Part shown: positions 53,107 to 61,519 of the stretch, piece after piece | Position numbering within the stretch: position 1 is the stretch's first letter | Layout: each line of letters starts with the position of its first letter | DNA from: a bacterium | GTDB taxonomy: Bacteria > Zhuqueibacterota > Zhuqueibacteria > Oleimicrobiales > Geothermoviventaceae | Reading direction: 5' to 3' | NCBI GenBank assembly: GCA_028275345.1 | Contig: JAPWUV010000006.1 | Span: 62,001 to 126,000 of the forward strand | DNA length: 64,000 bases | The notes under the pieces: generated by a model | Seen by the model: only the letters and a program-made list of their open reading frames with translations | Databases searched by the model: none | Told to the model about the DNA's origin: nothing | Position numbers and translations under genes: made by a program

Positions 53107-53841
53107 ATGGCGTCACAGAGCTTGATCATCTTGGCGGTGGGCGCTTCTGAATCGGAAACCCTTCAACGTCTGGCAACGGCTTTGGAACGCCTCGGCCATC
53201 ACGTCGTCCACGCCGCGAATGCCCAGGAGGCCCTTCGACTCGCGGATCAAGAGCGGCCAGACGCTGTGTTGTGCGGATCGCTCAGTCCTCCGCTGGACGC
53301 GGTGGAACTGTGCTGGGCCATTCGAAAGACCTCCCGGGTCCCGCTCTGCACGTTCGTCATGTTTTCCCCCGGAGCCTCTGCCGAGCTCCGCACCCGCGCC
53401 TACCGGACAGGGGTCGATCTCGTCCTCGAGCGGGAACCCAGCTCTCAGGAACTGGATGCCTATCTCCGTTCCCAATCCTGGCTAAGAAGTACCATGGAAG
53501 TGCCCGACCTGCTCATGGCGGGAAACCTGCAGCACCTCGGACTCCTGCCCCTGCTCCAGATGGTCTCCAACCTCGGGGTCACGGGTCGACTGGAGCTCCG
53601 CACGCGGGATGGTGGACGAGGTAGCGTCGGTCTACGCAAGGGACAGATCGTCCATGCCGAAATAGGAGAGATCCGAGGCAAAGAGGCCCTGCTCCGCTTA
53701 ATCGACGAAGGGGCAAGCTACTCTCTGTTCCGGGAAACCGTGGTCCGGGAGACGAGCATTCAGGAGCCCACGCAGCAACTCATCTTGGATGTGGCCCGCA
53801 GGCTGGACGAGCGATCCCCGCAGAACTCCGCTCCCTCCTGA
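53107..53841 (+). CDS. Degenerate receiver fused to a PATAN/DUF4388 domain
   Basis: 244 residues. The first 120 follow the receiver fold, but the acidic pocket is lost: the N-terminal strand reads LIILAVGASES, and the phospho-acceptor position is Gly57 in PDAVLCGSLSP. It therefore cannot be phosphorylated in the usual way. The second half (about 130-225) starts LMAGNLQHLGLLPLLQMVSNLGVTGRLEL and continues GSVGLRKGQIVHAEIGEIRGKEALLRLI, a PATAN/DUF4388 domain found in gliding, heterocyst and Deinococcus-Thermus signalling proteins. It probably mediates protein interactions. GGAGG lies before the ATG. It stands alone. Confidence 0.8.
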   Translation: MASQSLIILAVGASESETLQRLATALERLGHHVVHAANAQEALRLADQERPDAVLCGSLSPPLDAVELCWAIRKTSRVPLCTFVMFSPGASAELRTRAYRTGVDLVLEREPSSQELDAYLRSQSWLRSTMEVPDLLMAGNLQHLGLLPLLQMVSNLGVTGRLELRTRDGGRGSVGLRKGQIVHAEIGEIRGKEALLRLIDEGASYSLFRETVVRETSIQEPTQQLILDVARRLDERSPQNSAPS

Positions 53842-53951
53842 ATACCCTGCCGCAACTCTGCGCGCCTACCGAGCTCCTTGACCGAGCGGCCACGGGGCCA
53901 GCAAGGAAAGGAGCACGCACACCGGGTACCCCCAACCCCACAAGGGACGAG

Positions 53952-55364
53952 TCACACGAGGCTCTGCCCTTCGATCCCCGCGGGAATCGGTTTGCCCGTC
54001 AGCTTCAAGATCGTGGGGAACACGTCGACCGTACGCGCCGGCCGGGCGTCGATGGGGTGACTACAAACGATCGGCACGATCATCTGCTCGCGGAGAAGGG
54101 CTCCGTGGGAAGCGCGGTGCTCGGGCCACTCGAAGTTCGCGCGGAGGTCGTGTCCCTTCGTCGCACTCACGATCAGATCCCCGGACCGCCGACTGTTGAA
54201 CAGCTGGACCAGTTGGACGAGCGCGTCCGGGTACTCGCTCGTGAACGTGGCCTCCAAGGACTCCCAGGCGGTCATGACTTCCGGGAGCTCTCCGTAGCCG
54301 AAGGGATCCCCGGCCAGGGGCCGATATCGGACCACGCCGTCCTCCCATTTGAGGCTGGCGGCGCCGCGCTTGCTCATGATGTGGATGCCCCCCTTGTAGT
54401 CGCGAAGAGCCAGGACATCCACCGCCTCCTGTTCCATTAGCGCGACGAGGAACTCGCCATCCGCCCTCTCGAGGTCTTCGCGGTAGGTGCGACCGTACCA
54501 ACCGCGGCTATTCTGGAGGTAGACGTTGGCCATGGCATTTCCGGAGATCATCACGGCGGCGCGGGCATTGCGGCGGAAGACCCTGGGATAGTCCATGGCT
54601 CTGAAGCCGCGTCGGTCGAGGAAGTCGACCAAGTCGAAATGGGAATGGGTCCAGGTCATGCCGTGATCGCTCACAACCATCCACAGCGTCTCGTCGTAGC
54701 CCGCCAGCTGGAGCAAGGCGTGGGCCGCCCTCCCGATCACGTGATCGAACCAGCGGTAGGCCTCCAGCACGCGGCGATCGAACGGGTGGGACCGATGGGT
54801 CAGAGAATCCACTCCGGGGAACACGACCACGATCAAGTCGTTGCGCCGGTCCTTCACCGCACGTAGGAGATGCCATCCGGCCACGCGGTCCACAAGGGAC
54901 CAGCACTCAGCGAAGTGAGCCGCTGCGTACAAAAGGGGCTTCGTGTAGCGGGATGCATTGCCTCCTTTGCGAAGGCCGGCAGTAATCATATTAAAAATGT
55001 TCACCGGGTGGCGGAAATGACGGAAGAGCGTGCCTGCCGGGGCGGCCAGGTCGCGGCTGAAGAAGATCGCCTCGTAGCCCATGTAGCTCCGCCGCCAGCC
55101 CTTGCCACCTCGCGCCCGAAGCTCCTTGTCCATCCAGCGGATCCCCGGAATCTCCACCGTGCCCGGAAAACAGCCGGTGAGGAAGGGGGCGTAGGCAGGA
55201 CCGGTCGTCGAGGGGAACGAGGAAACGGCCGGGATCAGACTCCCCCTCGCGAGGATGTGTTGTTTGACGTTCGGAAGCTCGCCCTTGTGCAGCAGGTTCC
55301 GCAGAACATCGTACCTGGCCCCGTCCAGGATGACGAGCACACATCTCCGATATTCGCCTTTCAC
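53952..55364 (-). CDS. Type I phosphodiesterase / nucleotide pyrophosphatase-family protein
   Basis: 470 residues of the alkaline phosphatase superfamily. The metal motif LVILDGARYD (first Asp) is followed by the nucleophile Thr in SSFPSTTGPAYAPFLTG. PGVDSLTHRSHPFD and VVSDHGMTWTHSHFD supply further metal ligands, and SHGALLREQMIVP with a final GIEGQSLV completes the pattern. Family members cleave phosphodiesters or phosphomonoesters. No signal peptide is visible, so a cytoplasmic or membrane-face role is likely. It is a single gene on the minus strand beside the gene-free region 55365-56702. Confidence 0.82.
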   Translation of the reverse strand: MKGEYRRCVLVILDGARYDVLRNLLHKGELPNVKQHILARGSLIPAVSSFPSTTGPAYAPFLTGCFPGTVEIPGIRWMDKELRARGGKGWRRSYMGYEAIFFSRDLAAPAGTLFRHFRHPVNIFNMITAGLRKGGNASRYTKPLLYAAAHFAECWSLVDRVAGWHLLRAVKDRRNDLIVVVFPGVDSLTHRSHPFDRRVLEAYRWFDHVIGRAAHALLQLAGYDETLWMVVSDHGMTWTHSHFDLVDFLDRRGFRAMDYPRVFRRNARAAVMISGNAMANVYLQNSRGWYGRTYREDLERADGEFLVALMEQEAVDVLALRDYKGGIHIMSKRGAASLKWEDGVVRYRPLAGDPFGYGELPEVMTAWESLEATFTSEYPDALVQLVQLFNSRRSGDLIVSATKGHDLRANFEWPEHRASHGALLREQMIVPIVCSHPIDARPARTVDVFPTILKLTGKPIPAGIEGQSLV

Positions 55365-56125
55365 CGCCCACCCCGTTCAGCTCGTTTCTGCCGCCACCGG
55401 TCCGACAGCCTTACGGACGCGCATCCGCCCGGGCAACGAGACGCCAAATCCGCACGGTATTCGTTGTACCAGAACCACCCCAAGAGCCCAGGGGATCTCC
55501 TCGGGGAAATGCGCGGAATAGGACGAGGGCGTTCTCCGATCACGCTAAGGGGTGCCCCGTGGATGCCGCCTCGTCCCAAACGCCACCGACTCGAGAGAAG
55601 CGATCCCTCCCGCAACGCCAGTAACCGCCGCGATCAATACGGAGAAACTGGAGGTGCCATTTCCGCCAGATGCGACTCGGGAATGCGAGATCCGACCTCG
55701 AGTTGGATCGGCCCGAGCCGCGAATTTCCAGCCGCAGTCCTCGGCATGAGCAAAGCCGCTCAACCCGATGGTGCTTGACGCGTGAGGCGCGGACGCGTCG
55801 GCTGCCCTTCCCGTCTCCATTTGCGGGAAGAACCCCGCGCGCCGATCGCGTCTAGCCCCGGTCAGAAGAATCGCCCGCCGGCTCGCTGCGGCGAATCTCT
55901 GCGGCCTCCGGCGAGCCGCCCCCTCTGAGCCAGCCCTCGGGCACCCGGCCCGACGATCGATCCTCTCAGGGCACAGCCTTGCCTTCTGCGAAGGTGACTG
56001 CCGCCAGAGCATCTCGTCTTTAGCTCTTGCCGTCATTCCCCGAGGGCAAGTTGACCCAAAGGTACAAAACCTCCGGCAGCTCCGCAATGGCTGCGTCGGC
56101 CGCGGCAAGCGAGGAATTTTGGCTG
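55365..56125. other. Gene-free stretch between phosphodiesterase and radical SAM genes
   Basis: About 760 bp. Open frames here translate into Arg/Ser/Ala-rich text with no fold-like pattern, and none has a supported start. A minus-strand open frame spans 55545-56534, but its composition is not coding. No RNA gene was recognised. Coding density elsewhere is high, so this stretch is unusual. Confidence 0.4.
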
Positions 56126-56154
56126 TTGACAGCGGGCAGTGGCAGCCGTATCTT
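56126..56154 (+). promoter_or_regulatory. Strong sigma-70-type promoter
   Basis: A perfect TTGACA (56126-56131) and TATCTT (56149-56154) are separated by exactly 17 bp. Transcription would begin near 56161, over 540 nt upstream of the first convincing start codon. Confidence 0.7.
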
Positions 56155-56160
56155 AGCTCG

Positions 56161-56702
56161 TCAGCCGCCTTTGCGGTTCGAGGAAAGCCCTGGCCGGAGG
56201 CCTCGCGGGAGCATCCGGCGTCGGTCTGCCAGCGGCGAGGAAGCTCCTCCTCAGCCTCGGTCGATGAACCGGCAGGGGAAACGACCCGCTCGAAGAAGAT
56301 GGCTGTCAAGCGACGAACCAACGCCCGGACAGGGGCAGCCGGAATTGGCTTGAGCGATTCGGCCAATTCGGAGATGACGCGATGGCTCACGAGGACATCG
56401 ACCGCCGCAGAATGGATTCTTCCCATCCTGCCATCACGCTTTCCCGAGACGGCAGGGAAGTCAAGGGGGGCAAGCGCTGCGTGCCCAGCGCAGCTCGGGA
56501 ATTCGCCCGGGTCCTCGAAGTCGTTCGGGACCATCGACTGAGGGAAGCCAATTCACGAGTTCTGGATGCCAAGAGCATCGGCCCCGGAGGAACGAACAGC
56601 TTGGGCTCGGTTGCGCTGTCCTGCAGGAACCAGTCTCTGTGTTGCGAATGTTGGCTTAGGGGCTGATCTCTGCAACGAATGGGGCGTACGGTGAAGGAGC
56701 AA
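56161..56702 (+). ncRNA. Candidate non-coding RNA or long structured leader
   Basis: The transcript from the promoter at 56126 crosses about 540 nt without a convincing gene. The longest small frame (56382-56666, 94 codons) has no family. Stable hairpins are visible. CCG(G)AATTGGC pairs with GCCAATTCGG over 56339-56371, and GCTGCG pairs with CGCAGC over 56476-56494. CCGGA pairs with TCCGG near 56193-56217. It may be an RNA gene or the leader of the radical SAM gene. RNase P and tmRNA signatures were checked and not found. Confidence 0.3.
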
Positions 56703-57620
56703 ATGACGGCCTTCACTCCGGCGTACCAGGAGCACTGGCAGCGCGGCTTGCTTCCGGAAACCGCTTCACGCCTCCGAGAACTTTTGGCTCCTTGCCGGCT
56801 TTGCCCGCGCCGTTGCTTGGTGAATCGCCTTGCTGGCGAGCTGGGAACCTGTCGAGGCGGCGTCCGGGCGCGCGTGGCCAGCGCCTTCCCGCACTTCGGC
56901 GAGGAGGAACCGCTGGTAGGTTGGGCAGGCTCCGGGACCATCTTCCTGAGCCATTGCAGTCTCCGCTGCGTGTTCTGCCAGAACTACGATATCAGCCATT
57001 TTGGGGAAGGCAGAGAGGTGGATCCGAGCGAGCTGGCCTCCCTGATGCTCACCCTGCAAAGGCGAGGTTGCCACAACATCAACTTCGTCACGCCTACCCA
57101 CTACGTGCCGCAGATCGTCGAGGCGATCGGGATTGCGGTCGAGCAGGGCTTAGAGATCCCGATCGTGTACAACTGCAGCGGATACGAGAGCGTGGAGACC
57201 CTCCGCTTGCTCGAAGGCATCGTGGACATCTACATGCCCGACGTCAAGTTCTTCAGCCCTGAGTTGTCGGAACGCTACTGCCATGCTCCGGACTACTTTG
57301 AGGTTGCCAGCCGGGCCCTTCTCGAGATGTACCGACAGGTCGGCGACCTCCGCATCAACCGGCAAGGGTTAGCCGAGAGAGGAGTGCTGATCCGGCACCT
57401 CGTCATGCCGAACGCTGTGGAAGACTCCAGGCGCATCTTGGAATTCATCGCAACGCAGGTCTCGCGAGAGGCCTACGTCAACATCATGGCGCAATACCGG
57501 CCCTGTCACAGGGCACATATGTACCCCGAGATCGCCCGGCCGGTCTCGCTCTCGGAATACCGCGACGTGATCCGTTACGCCCGCTCCCTCGGGCTTCACC
57601 GCGGATTCCCGTCTTCGTGA
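56703..57620 (+). CDS. PflX-like radical SAM protein
   Basis: 305 residues. An N-terminal cysteine cluster (C31, C34, C38, C50 in PCRLCPRRCLVN and GTCRGG) precedes the radical SAM motif CSLRCVFC (C85, C89, C92). Later come YNCSGYESVETLRLLEG and DIYMPDVKFF, a pattern of the PflX-like branch related to pyruvate-formate-lyase activases. It would use a [4Fe-4S] cluster and SAM to generate a radical, but its target is unknown. No glycyl-radical enzyme is in the window. The ATG at 56703 has AAGGAG just before it and begins near the conserved text; an ATG at 56679 is less likely. Confidence 0.82.
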   Translation: MTAFTPAYQEHWQRGLLPETASRLRELLAPCRLCPRRCLVNRLAGELGTCRGGVRARVASAFPHFGEEEPLVGWAGSGTIFLSHCSLRCVFCQNYDISHFGEGREVDPSELASLMLTLQRRGCHNINFVTPTHYVPQIVEAIGIAVEQGLEIPIVYNCSGYESVETLRLLEGIVDIYMPDVKFFSPELSERYCHAPDYFEVASRALLEMYRQVGDLRINRQGLAERGVLIRHLVMPNAVEDSRRILEFIATQVSREAYVNIMAQYRPCHRAHMYPEIARPVSLSEYRDVIRYARSLGLHRGFPSS

Positions 57621-57711
57621 CGGCTACTCGGGAGAAAGCCCCCGAAAGTCAGGGAGGTACCGTTGGTTCGCAAGAGGCACGTGAGGAGAGACCCTGCGCG
57701 AGGGAAATCCC

Positions 57712-59088
57712 ATGCAAGAACGAATGGCTCCGTTCCTGGTCGTTGCGCTTGCAGGCTTGGTTGTGTCCCCTTCGGGTTGTCGGCGCATTGAGACTCCACC
57801 TCCAGGTTCCGTGCGCACCAAGGTGGTCTATGCCTCGGACAAGCACTTGGGCTTCCCCGGCGCGGTGCGGCTGCACGACGGCACCCTCCTCGTCGCCTTC
57901 CGCGAGGGCTCGGGTCACGTCAGCCCCGACGGCGCCATCCTCATCACCCGCAGCACCGACAATGGTCGGACGTGGACGAAACCCGACACTCTTGCCGACA
58001 CGATCTTCGACGATCGCGATCCCTCCCTGGCGGAGATCCCCGGCGGCATGGTCCTGGCGAACTTCTTCACCATTGAGGACGGCCCTCGGGGTCGATCCAT
58101 TTTCCTCCACCTGGCTCGCTCTGCGGATGAAGGGAAGACGTGGTCCGAACCAATGCCTGTCCGCGTTCCGGGGATGAGCTGGGTCGCCTGCTCCGACAAT
58201 ATCCTTCCCCTGCCCAATGGGGCCCTCCTCCTTCCGGCGTACGGCAATCTGGAGGGGGACAGCGTCAATTCCGCCTTTGCGCTCATCTCGGAAGACCTCG
58301 GCATGACGTGGAATCGATGGGTCCTCATCGCTCGGGATTCCACGGGACAGGTCGGGTACAATGAACCTGCGCTCGCCATCTTGCCGGACCAGAGGTTGCT
58401 CTGCGTCCTCAGGACCGCAGGAGCGCAGCATTGGATGGCCGTCAGCTTCTCTTCGGATTGGGGATTGACCTGGAGCCAGCCCGTCTTCGTCGATGTCCAG
58501 GGTGAGGCCCCAGATGTGCTCGTCACCCGGGATCGTCGCCTCGTCATGGGTTACCGCGATTTCTCCCCGCGCGGGGTCAGCCTTCGCTTCAGCTACGACG
58601 GAGGACGCACCTGGGAGGGCGAATGGCCCATCTACTCCGGCTTCGGTGACCTGGCCTACGCATCCATCGTGGAAGTGCCGGACCACCAGCTTCTCGTCTT
58701 CTACTACGCTGATAGAGCCGCGTGGCGATTTGGCCGCCCGGAGAAACGGGCGGCGATCCTCATGGCACGCCTCGCGCTCGACCCGATGCGGCCTCCGACC
58801 GGGCTCTCCGCCTCCTACAAGGACACAGCGACCGTGAGTCTGCGCTGGAATCGGGTCCGCTCCGCCCACTACTACCGTATCTACCGCACCGAGCGTCCAG
58901 ACGCCCTCGGCGAAGTCATCATCGAGTGCACGGAGAATCAATGCCTCCTGCGCGTGGACCCCGCCGATTCGCTCGCGTACTACCGGGTCACAGCTGTCTC
59001 CAGCACCAATGAAGGCTTGCCCGACTACCTCGTTCAGACTCCGCCCTCGGAGGCCATCCGACCGCGGCGAAGCCCGCACAAACGATGA
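57712..59088 (+). CDS. Sialidase-like (BNR/Asp-box) lipoprotein with a FnIII-like end
   Basis: 458 residues. The signal peptide ends VVSPSGC, so C23 should be lipidated. A six-bladed beta-propeller of sialidase type has five Asp boxes: STDNGRTW, SADEGKTW, SEDLGMTW, SSDWGLTW and SYDGGRTW. The early RLHDGTLLVAFREG and the DRDPSLAEIPGG stretch resemble the FRIP region. A FnIII-like domain follows (about 365-440, PTGLSASYKDTATVSLRWNRV). It probably removes sialic acid or a related sugar outside the cell or in the periplasm, but substrate residues cannot be confirmed. It begins 91 bp after the radical SAM gene. Confidence 0.8.
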   Translation: MQERMAPFLVVALAGLVVSPSGCRRIETPPPGSVRTKVVYASDKHLGFPGAVRLHDGTLLVAFREGSGHVSPDGAILITRSTDNGRTWTKPDTLADTIFDDRDPSLAEIPGGMVLANFFTIEDGPRGRSIFLHLARSADEGKTWSEPMPVRVPGMSWVACSDNILPLPNGALLLPAYGNLEGDSVNSAFALISEDLGMTWNRWVLIARDSTGQVGYNEPALAILPDQRLLCVLRTAGAQHWMAVSFSSDWGLTWSQPVFVDVQGEAPDVLVTRDRRLVMGYRDFSPRGVSLRFSYDGGRTWEGEWPIYSGFGDLAYASIVEVPDHQLLVFYYADRAAWRFGRPEKRAAILMARLALDPMRPPTGLSASYKDTATVSLRWNRVRSAHYYRIYRTERPDALGEVIIECTENQCLLRVDPADSLAYYRVTAVSSTNEGLPDYLVQTPPSEAIRPRRSPHKR

Positions 59089-59296
59089 CCCTCCGCCCGG
59101 GCAGAGGGCCTGACGCCGTGACCGGGAGCAACATTGGACTCGCCGGGGGATGGGCCGCTCGCTCCGCCCGAGGGTGGGGATGCGATGGGCGCGGAACGGG
59201 AGTGTTCCCCGGACTTGGCTCCCTGGTGACGCCGCCCGGCTTGGCGAAAAGAGGAGTAGCACCGTCCCGATGGGACGCTCAGAGAGGAGGTCGCCC

Positions 59297-59689
59297 ATGG
59301 CAGAGATTGAACAGCACCTCATCGAGCTGGAGCAAAGGCAGGTGGATGCCTTCAACCGCGGGGCGATCGAAGAGGTATTGGAGCATTTTGACCCCGCTCT
59401 GGTGGGCTTCAGCTCCACCCGGCACGACCGCCTGCACGGCCTGGAGGCTCTGCGGAGGACATTCGAATATTACCTGAACCAGGCCCACACGGTGACCTAC
59501 GAGATCACCGACCCGGAGGTGGTCGTGTACGGCGACGTGGCCATCGTCACGTTCTACTGGGTGGTGAACCTCACAGGTCCCGGCAAGACCCGCTCCGTGC
59601 ACGGGCGGGGAACGCACGTTTACCTGAACCGCCGAGGCGCATGGAAGATCGTGCACGAGCACTTCTCCCGCGCGCACCACGCCTCTTGA
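59297..59689 (+). CDS. SnoaL/NTF2-like small protein
   Basis: 130 residues of the NTF2-like fold (SnoaL/DUF4440 type). A first helix (HLIELEQRQVDAFNRGAIEEVLEHF) precedes beta strands containing GFSSTRHDRLHGLEALRRTFEYY, PEVVVYGDVAIVTFYWVVNL, HGRGTHVYLNRRGAWKIVHEHFS. The end is typical of calcium/calmodulin kinase II association-type and DUF4440 proteins. They act as small enzymes or oligomerisation modules, and the function here is unknown. The ATG at 59297 has GAGAGGAGGTC just upstream. It converges with the next gene, 9 bp between stops. Confidence 0.8.
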   Translation: MAEIEQHLIELEQRQVDAFNRGAIEEVLEHFDPALVGFSSTRHDRLHGLEALRRTFEYYLNQAHTVTYEITDPEVVVYGDVAIVTFYWVVNLTGPGKTRSVHGRGTHVYLNRRGAWKIVHEHFSRAHHAS

Positions 59690-59698
59690 GGCTCCTCC

Positions 59699-60442
59699 TC
59701 AAGCGTTCGCGTGGGCGGGACGGAGGGACGGTCGGGGGCAGCCAAAGCGTCTCTCCAGTGCTCGGATGATCAGCTCGGCGGCATCGGCTGGCTCCAGGTA
59801 TCCCGTGTTGATCACCAGATCGTAGCCGGTCGGGTCATCCGGGTCCGCATGGAACATCCGGCGCATCCAGTCGGAACGTTCCGCGTCGCGGGTGACTATC
59901 ATGCGGCGCGCTTCGTCCCGGCTGATCCCGTGCTCCCGCCGCAACACCTCAATCCGCTTCTCCACCGGCGCCGTAATCCACACTCGCACCCCCCGCTCCG
60001 GCGGAAGCACCAAATACGCTCCCCTCCCGATGATGACCGCCTGCCCATGCTGGGCAATGGTGAGCAGGACCTGCAGTAGGTGTCGAAGGTAGCGATCCGG
60101 CCCCAAGGCCCTCCGGTCGATGATGGTCTGGATCCAGGTCTGGATCTCGCTCTGACGTTTTTCGTCGAAACTCTCCACCACGCTCTGGCGCAGGTTCGCC
60201 TGGCAGGCGATCTTCTCCACAATCTCACGGCCGAAGACCTGCCAGCCCAGCGAATCGGCCACGATCTGAGCCACCTGACCGGCGCGACTGCCCACATTGC
60301 GCGAGATGGCGACGTAACCACAGCACCACGGGTCCTTGAGAGGCTCCTTCCCCAGTTCGCGCAGCCTCTCCCTGACCGCCCAGAGCTGCACCTGCTTGGC
60401 GATCAGCTTCTCAACGGGGATCTCTGCACTGATCTTCGCCAA
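59699..60442 (-). CDS. Cytidylate kinase-like protein
   Basis: 247 residues of the Cytidylate_kin2 family (Pfam PF13189). After an N-terminal helix the P-loop region reads AISRNVGSRAGQVAQIVAD, where classical kinases have GxxGxGK(S/T). Later come FGREIVEKIACQA, VIIGRGAYLVLP, VRVWITAPVEKRIEVL and DPTGYDLVINTGYL. The altered loop is usual in this family, so it may or may not be an active kinase. Its promoter at 60541-60569 has a perfect TTGACA. AGGGGAGGTG precedes the ATG. It is a single-gene unit. Confidence 0.8.
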   Translation of the reverse strand: MAKISAEIPVEKLIAKQVQLWAVRERLRELGKEPLKDPWCCGYVAISRNVGSRAGQVAQIVADSLGWQVFGREIVEKIACQANLRQSVVESFDEKRQSEIQTWIQTIIDRRALGPDRYLRHLLQVLLTIAQHGQAVIIGRGAYLVLPPERGVRVWITAPVEKRIEVLRREHGISRDEARRMIVTRDAERSDWMRRMFHADPDDPTGYDLVINTGYLEPADAAELIIRALERRFGCPRPSLRPAHANA

Positions 60443-60540
60443 AGCCCATCACCTCCCCTCAAATCTTGCCGGCCAACGGAAGGTTCGACTTCCCTTGCTG
60501 CGCGCACGCACAACCGGCTTTCCTACCCGCGCCCAGCTGC

Positions 60541-60569
60541 AAGTTAGCGCGCCCAGCAAGCGATGTCAA
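60541..60569 (-). promoter_or_regulatory. Strong sigma-70-type promoter of the cytidylate-kinase-like gene
   Basis: On the minus strand TTGACA (60569-60564) and TAACTT (60546-60541) are 17 bp apart, about 100 bp before the ATG at 60442. Confidence 0.7.
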
Positions 60570-60631
60570 GTGCTGAAGCCCGTCCCGCGTTCGAGCATCA
60601 ACACCGTTCAGCGCCCCCGCCTCGTCCGGCC

Positions 60632-60660
60632 TTGCAGATGCTGTGCCGGGTGTGTAAAAT
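60632..60660 (+). promoter_or_regulatory. Sigma-70-type promoter of the DedA/VTT gene
   Basis: TTGCAG (60632-60637) and TAAAAT (60655-60660) are separated by 17 bp, about 95 bp before the ATG at 60755. It lies inside the longest open frame, so it supports the later start. Confidence 0.6.
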
Positions 60661-60754
60661 GTGCTTTCCGGGCGAAGGCTGGGAAACTCGCATAGGCGCA
60701 GGGATCCCCGGAGATCCGATTCCTGCCGTACGCTGCTTGCTCTCGGGTGTCGTC

Positions 60755-61240
60755 ATGATGCCGTTTGATCGCCGGTCACACCTCCTGCACCGGTTGACGC
60801 CGCTCGGTCCATGGGCCATCGTGATCCTTGGGCTAAGCGCAGGCGTCTACCAACCCGTCGGACCCGACGTCCTTGTGATCTCCTCGGCCCTGATCGGGAT
60901 GAAACCCCACTGGGCCGCCGCGCTGGCCTTTGTATCCACTTGCGCAGGCTCCCTCCTGGGCTACGGGATCGGGGCAGGCTTGTTCAAGCCTCTCCTGCGG
61001 GGTCTCTTCGCGCGTCGTAAAACAACCCTCGAACGCGCACAGATCTGGCTCCGCCGCTGGGGCTTCTGGTTTGTGGCCCTGGCGGGCGTCAGCCCAATCC
61101 CCCTCACTCAGGTAGCGTGGGCGGCGGGTTTCCTGCGGATGCCGTGTCTCCGATTCCTCCTGGGGGTGATGGCGGGCCTTCTCCCCCGTTTCGGAATCGA
61201 GGCCTTGTTCGCGAAAGAACTGGCGAGGTACCTAAGGTAA
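60755..61240 (+). CDS. DedA/VTT-like small membrane protein
   Basis: 161 residues with about four hydrophobic segments. LGPWAIVILGLSAGVYQPVGPDVLVISSALIGM resembles the VTT/SNARE-associated start; the core has AALAFVSTCAGSLLGYGIGAG, FWFVALAGVSPIPLTQVAWAAGF and a C-terminal FLLGVMAGLLPRFGIEALF. The re-entrant P-x-P and G-x-x-x-G features match the DedA/YqaA family, which moves lipid carriers across the membrane. The start is put at 60755 because a promoter lies upstream in the longer frame. The upstream text has non-membrane composition. Confidence 0.68.
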   Translation: MMPFDRRSHLLHRLTPLGPWAIVILGLSAGVYQPVGPDVLVISSALIGMKPHWAAALAFVSTCAGSLLGYGIGAGLFKPLLRGLFARRKTTLERAQIWLRRWGFWFVALAGVSPIPLTQVAWAAGFLRMPCLRFLLGVMAGLLPRFGIEALFAKELARYLR

Positions 61241-61519
61241 TTGCGCGCATCCCCGTCCGACTTGACCCTCCGACCGCACGGGTCCCGCAAACCTGGACGA
61301 TGGATCCTTCCCCTCGAAGAAAAAGATCCGGCCGCTCCGAAAAGACCTTGGTCCTTCGTCGCCAATTGCGGAAATTCGAGGCACCGCGCGTTTCGCCACG
61401 ACACGCTCGAGCGCGCGCCCGGCTCTACCGGCAGGGAACGCCCGCGAATCCGCTCGAAGCGCCGGGCCCGATCGACACAAGCGGCTGCAAGAACTTCTCC
61501 CACATTGGAGGTCCCTAAG

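Noticed and set aside
55545-56534. A 329-codon minus-strand open frame
   Set aside because: Composition is random-like, it has no Shine-Dalgarno or recognisable fold, and it crosses a strong opposing promoter.
56382-56666. A 94-codon plus-strand frame that faintly recalls FlgM
   Set aside because: No Shine-Dalgarno, no clear FlgM motif and no flagellar genes nearby; kept only as a caveat to the RNA candidate.
56655-56690. tmRNA 5' end (GGGGCTGAT near 56659)
   Set aside because: No TTCGAC-type follow-on, tag reading frame or CCA-ending T arm; a coding start follows at 56703.
56161-56702. RNase P RNA (a GAGGAAAG string near 56180 resembles its start)
   Set aside because: The paired 3' ACAGAA element and the conserved internal GGTAA-type loops are absent.
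53051-60660. All candidate promoters having 17-bp spacers
   Set aside because: I searched mainly for that spacing, so the uniformity is partly a selection effect and is not reported as a finding.
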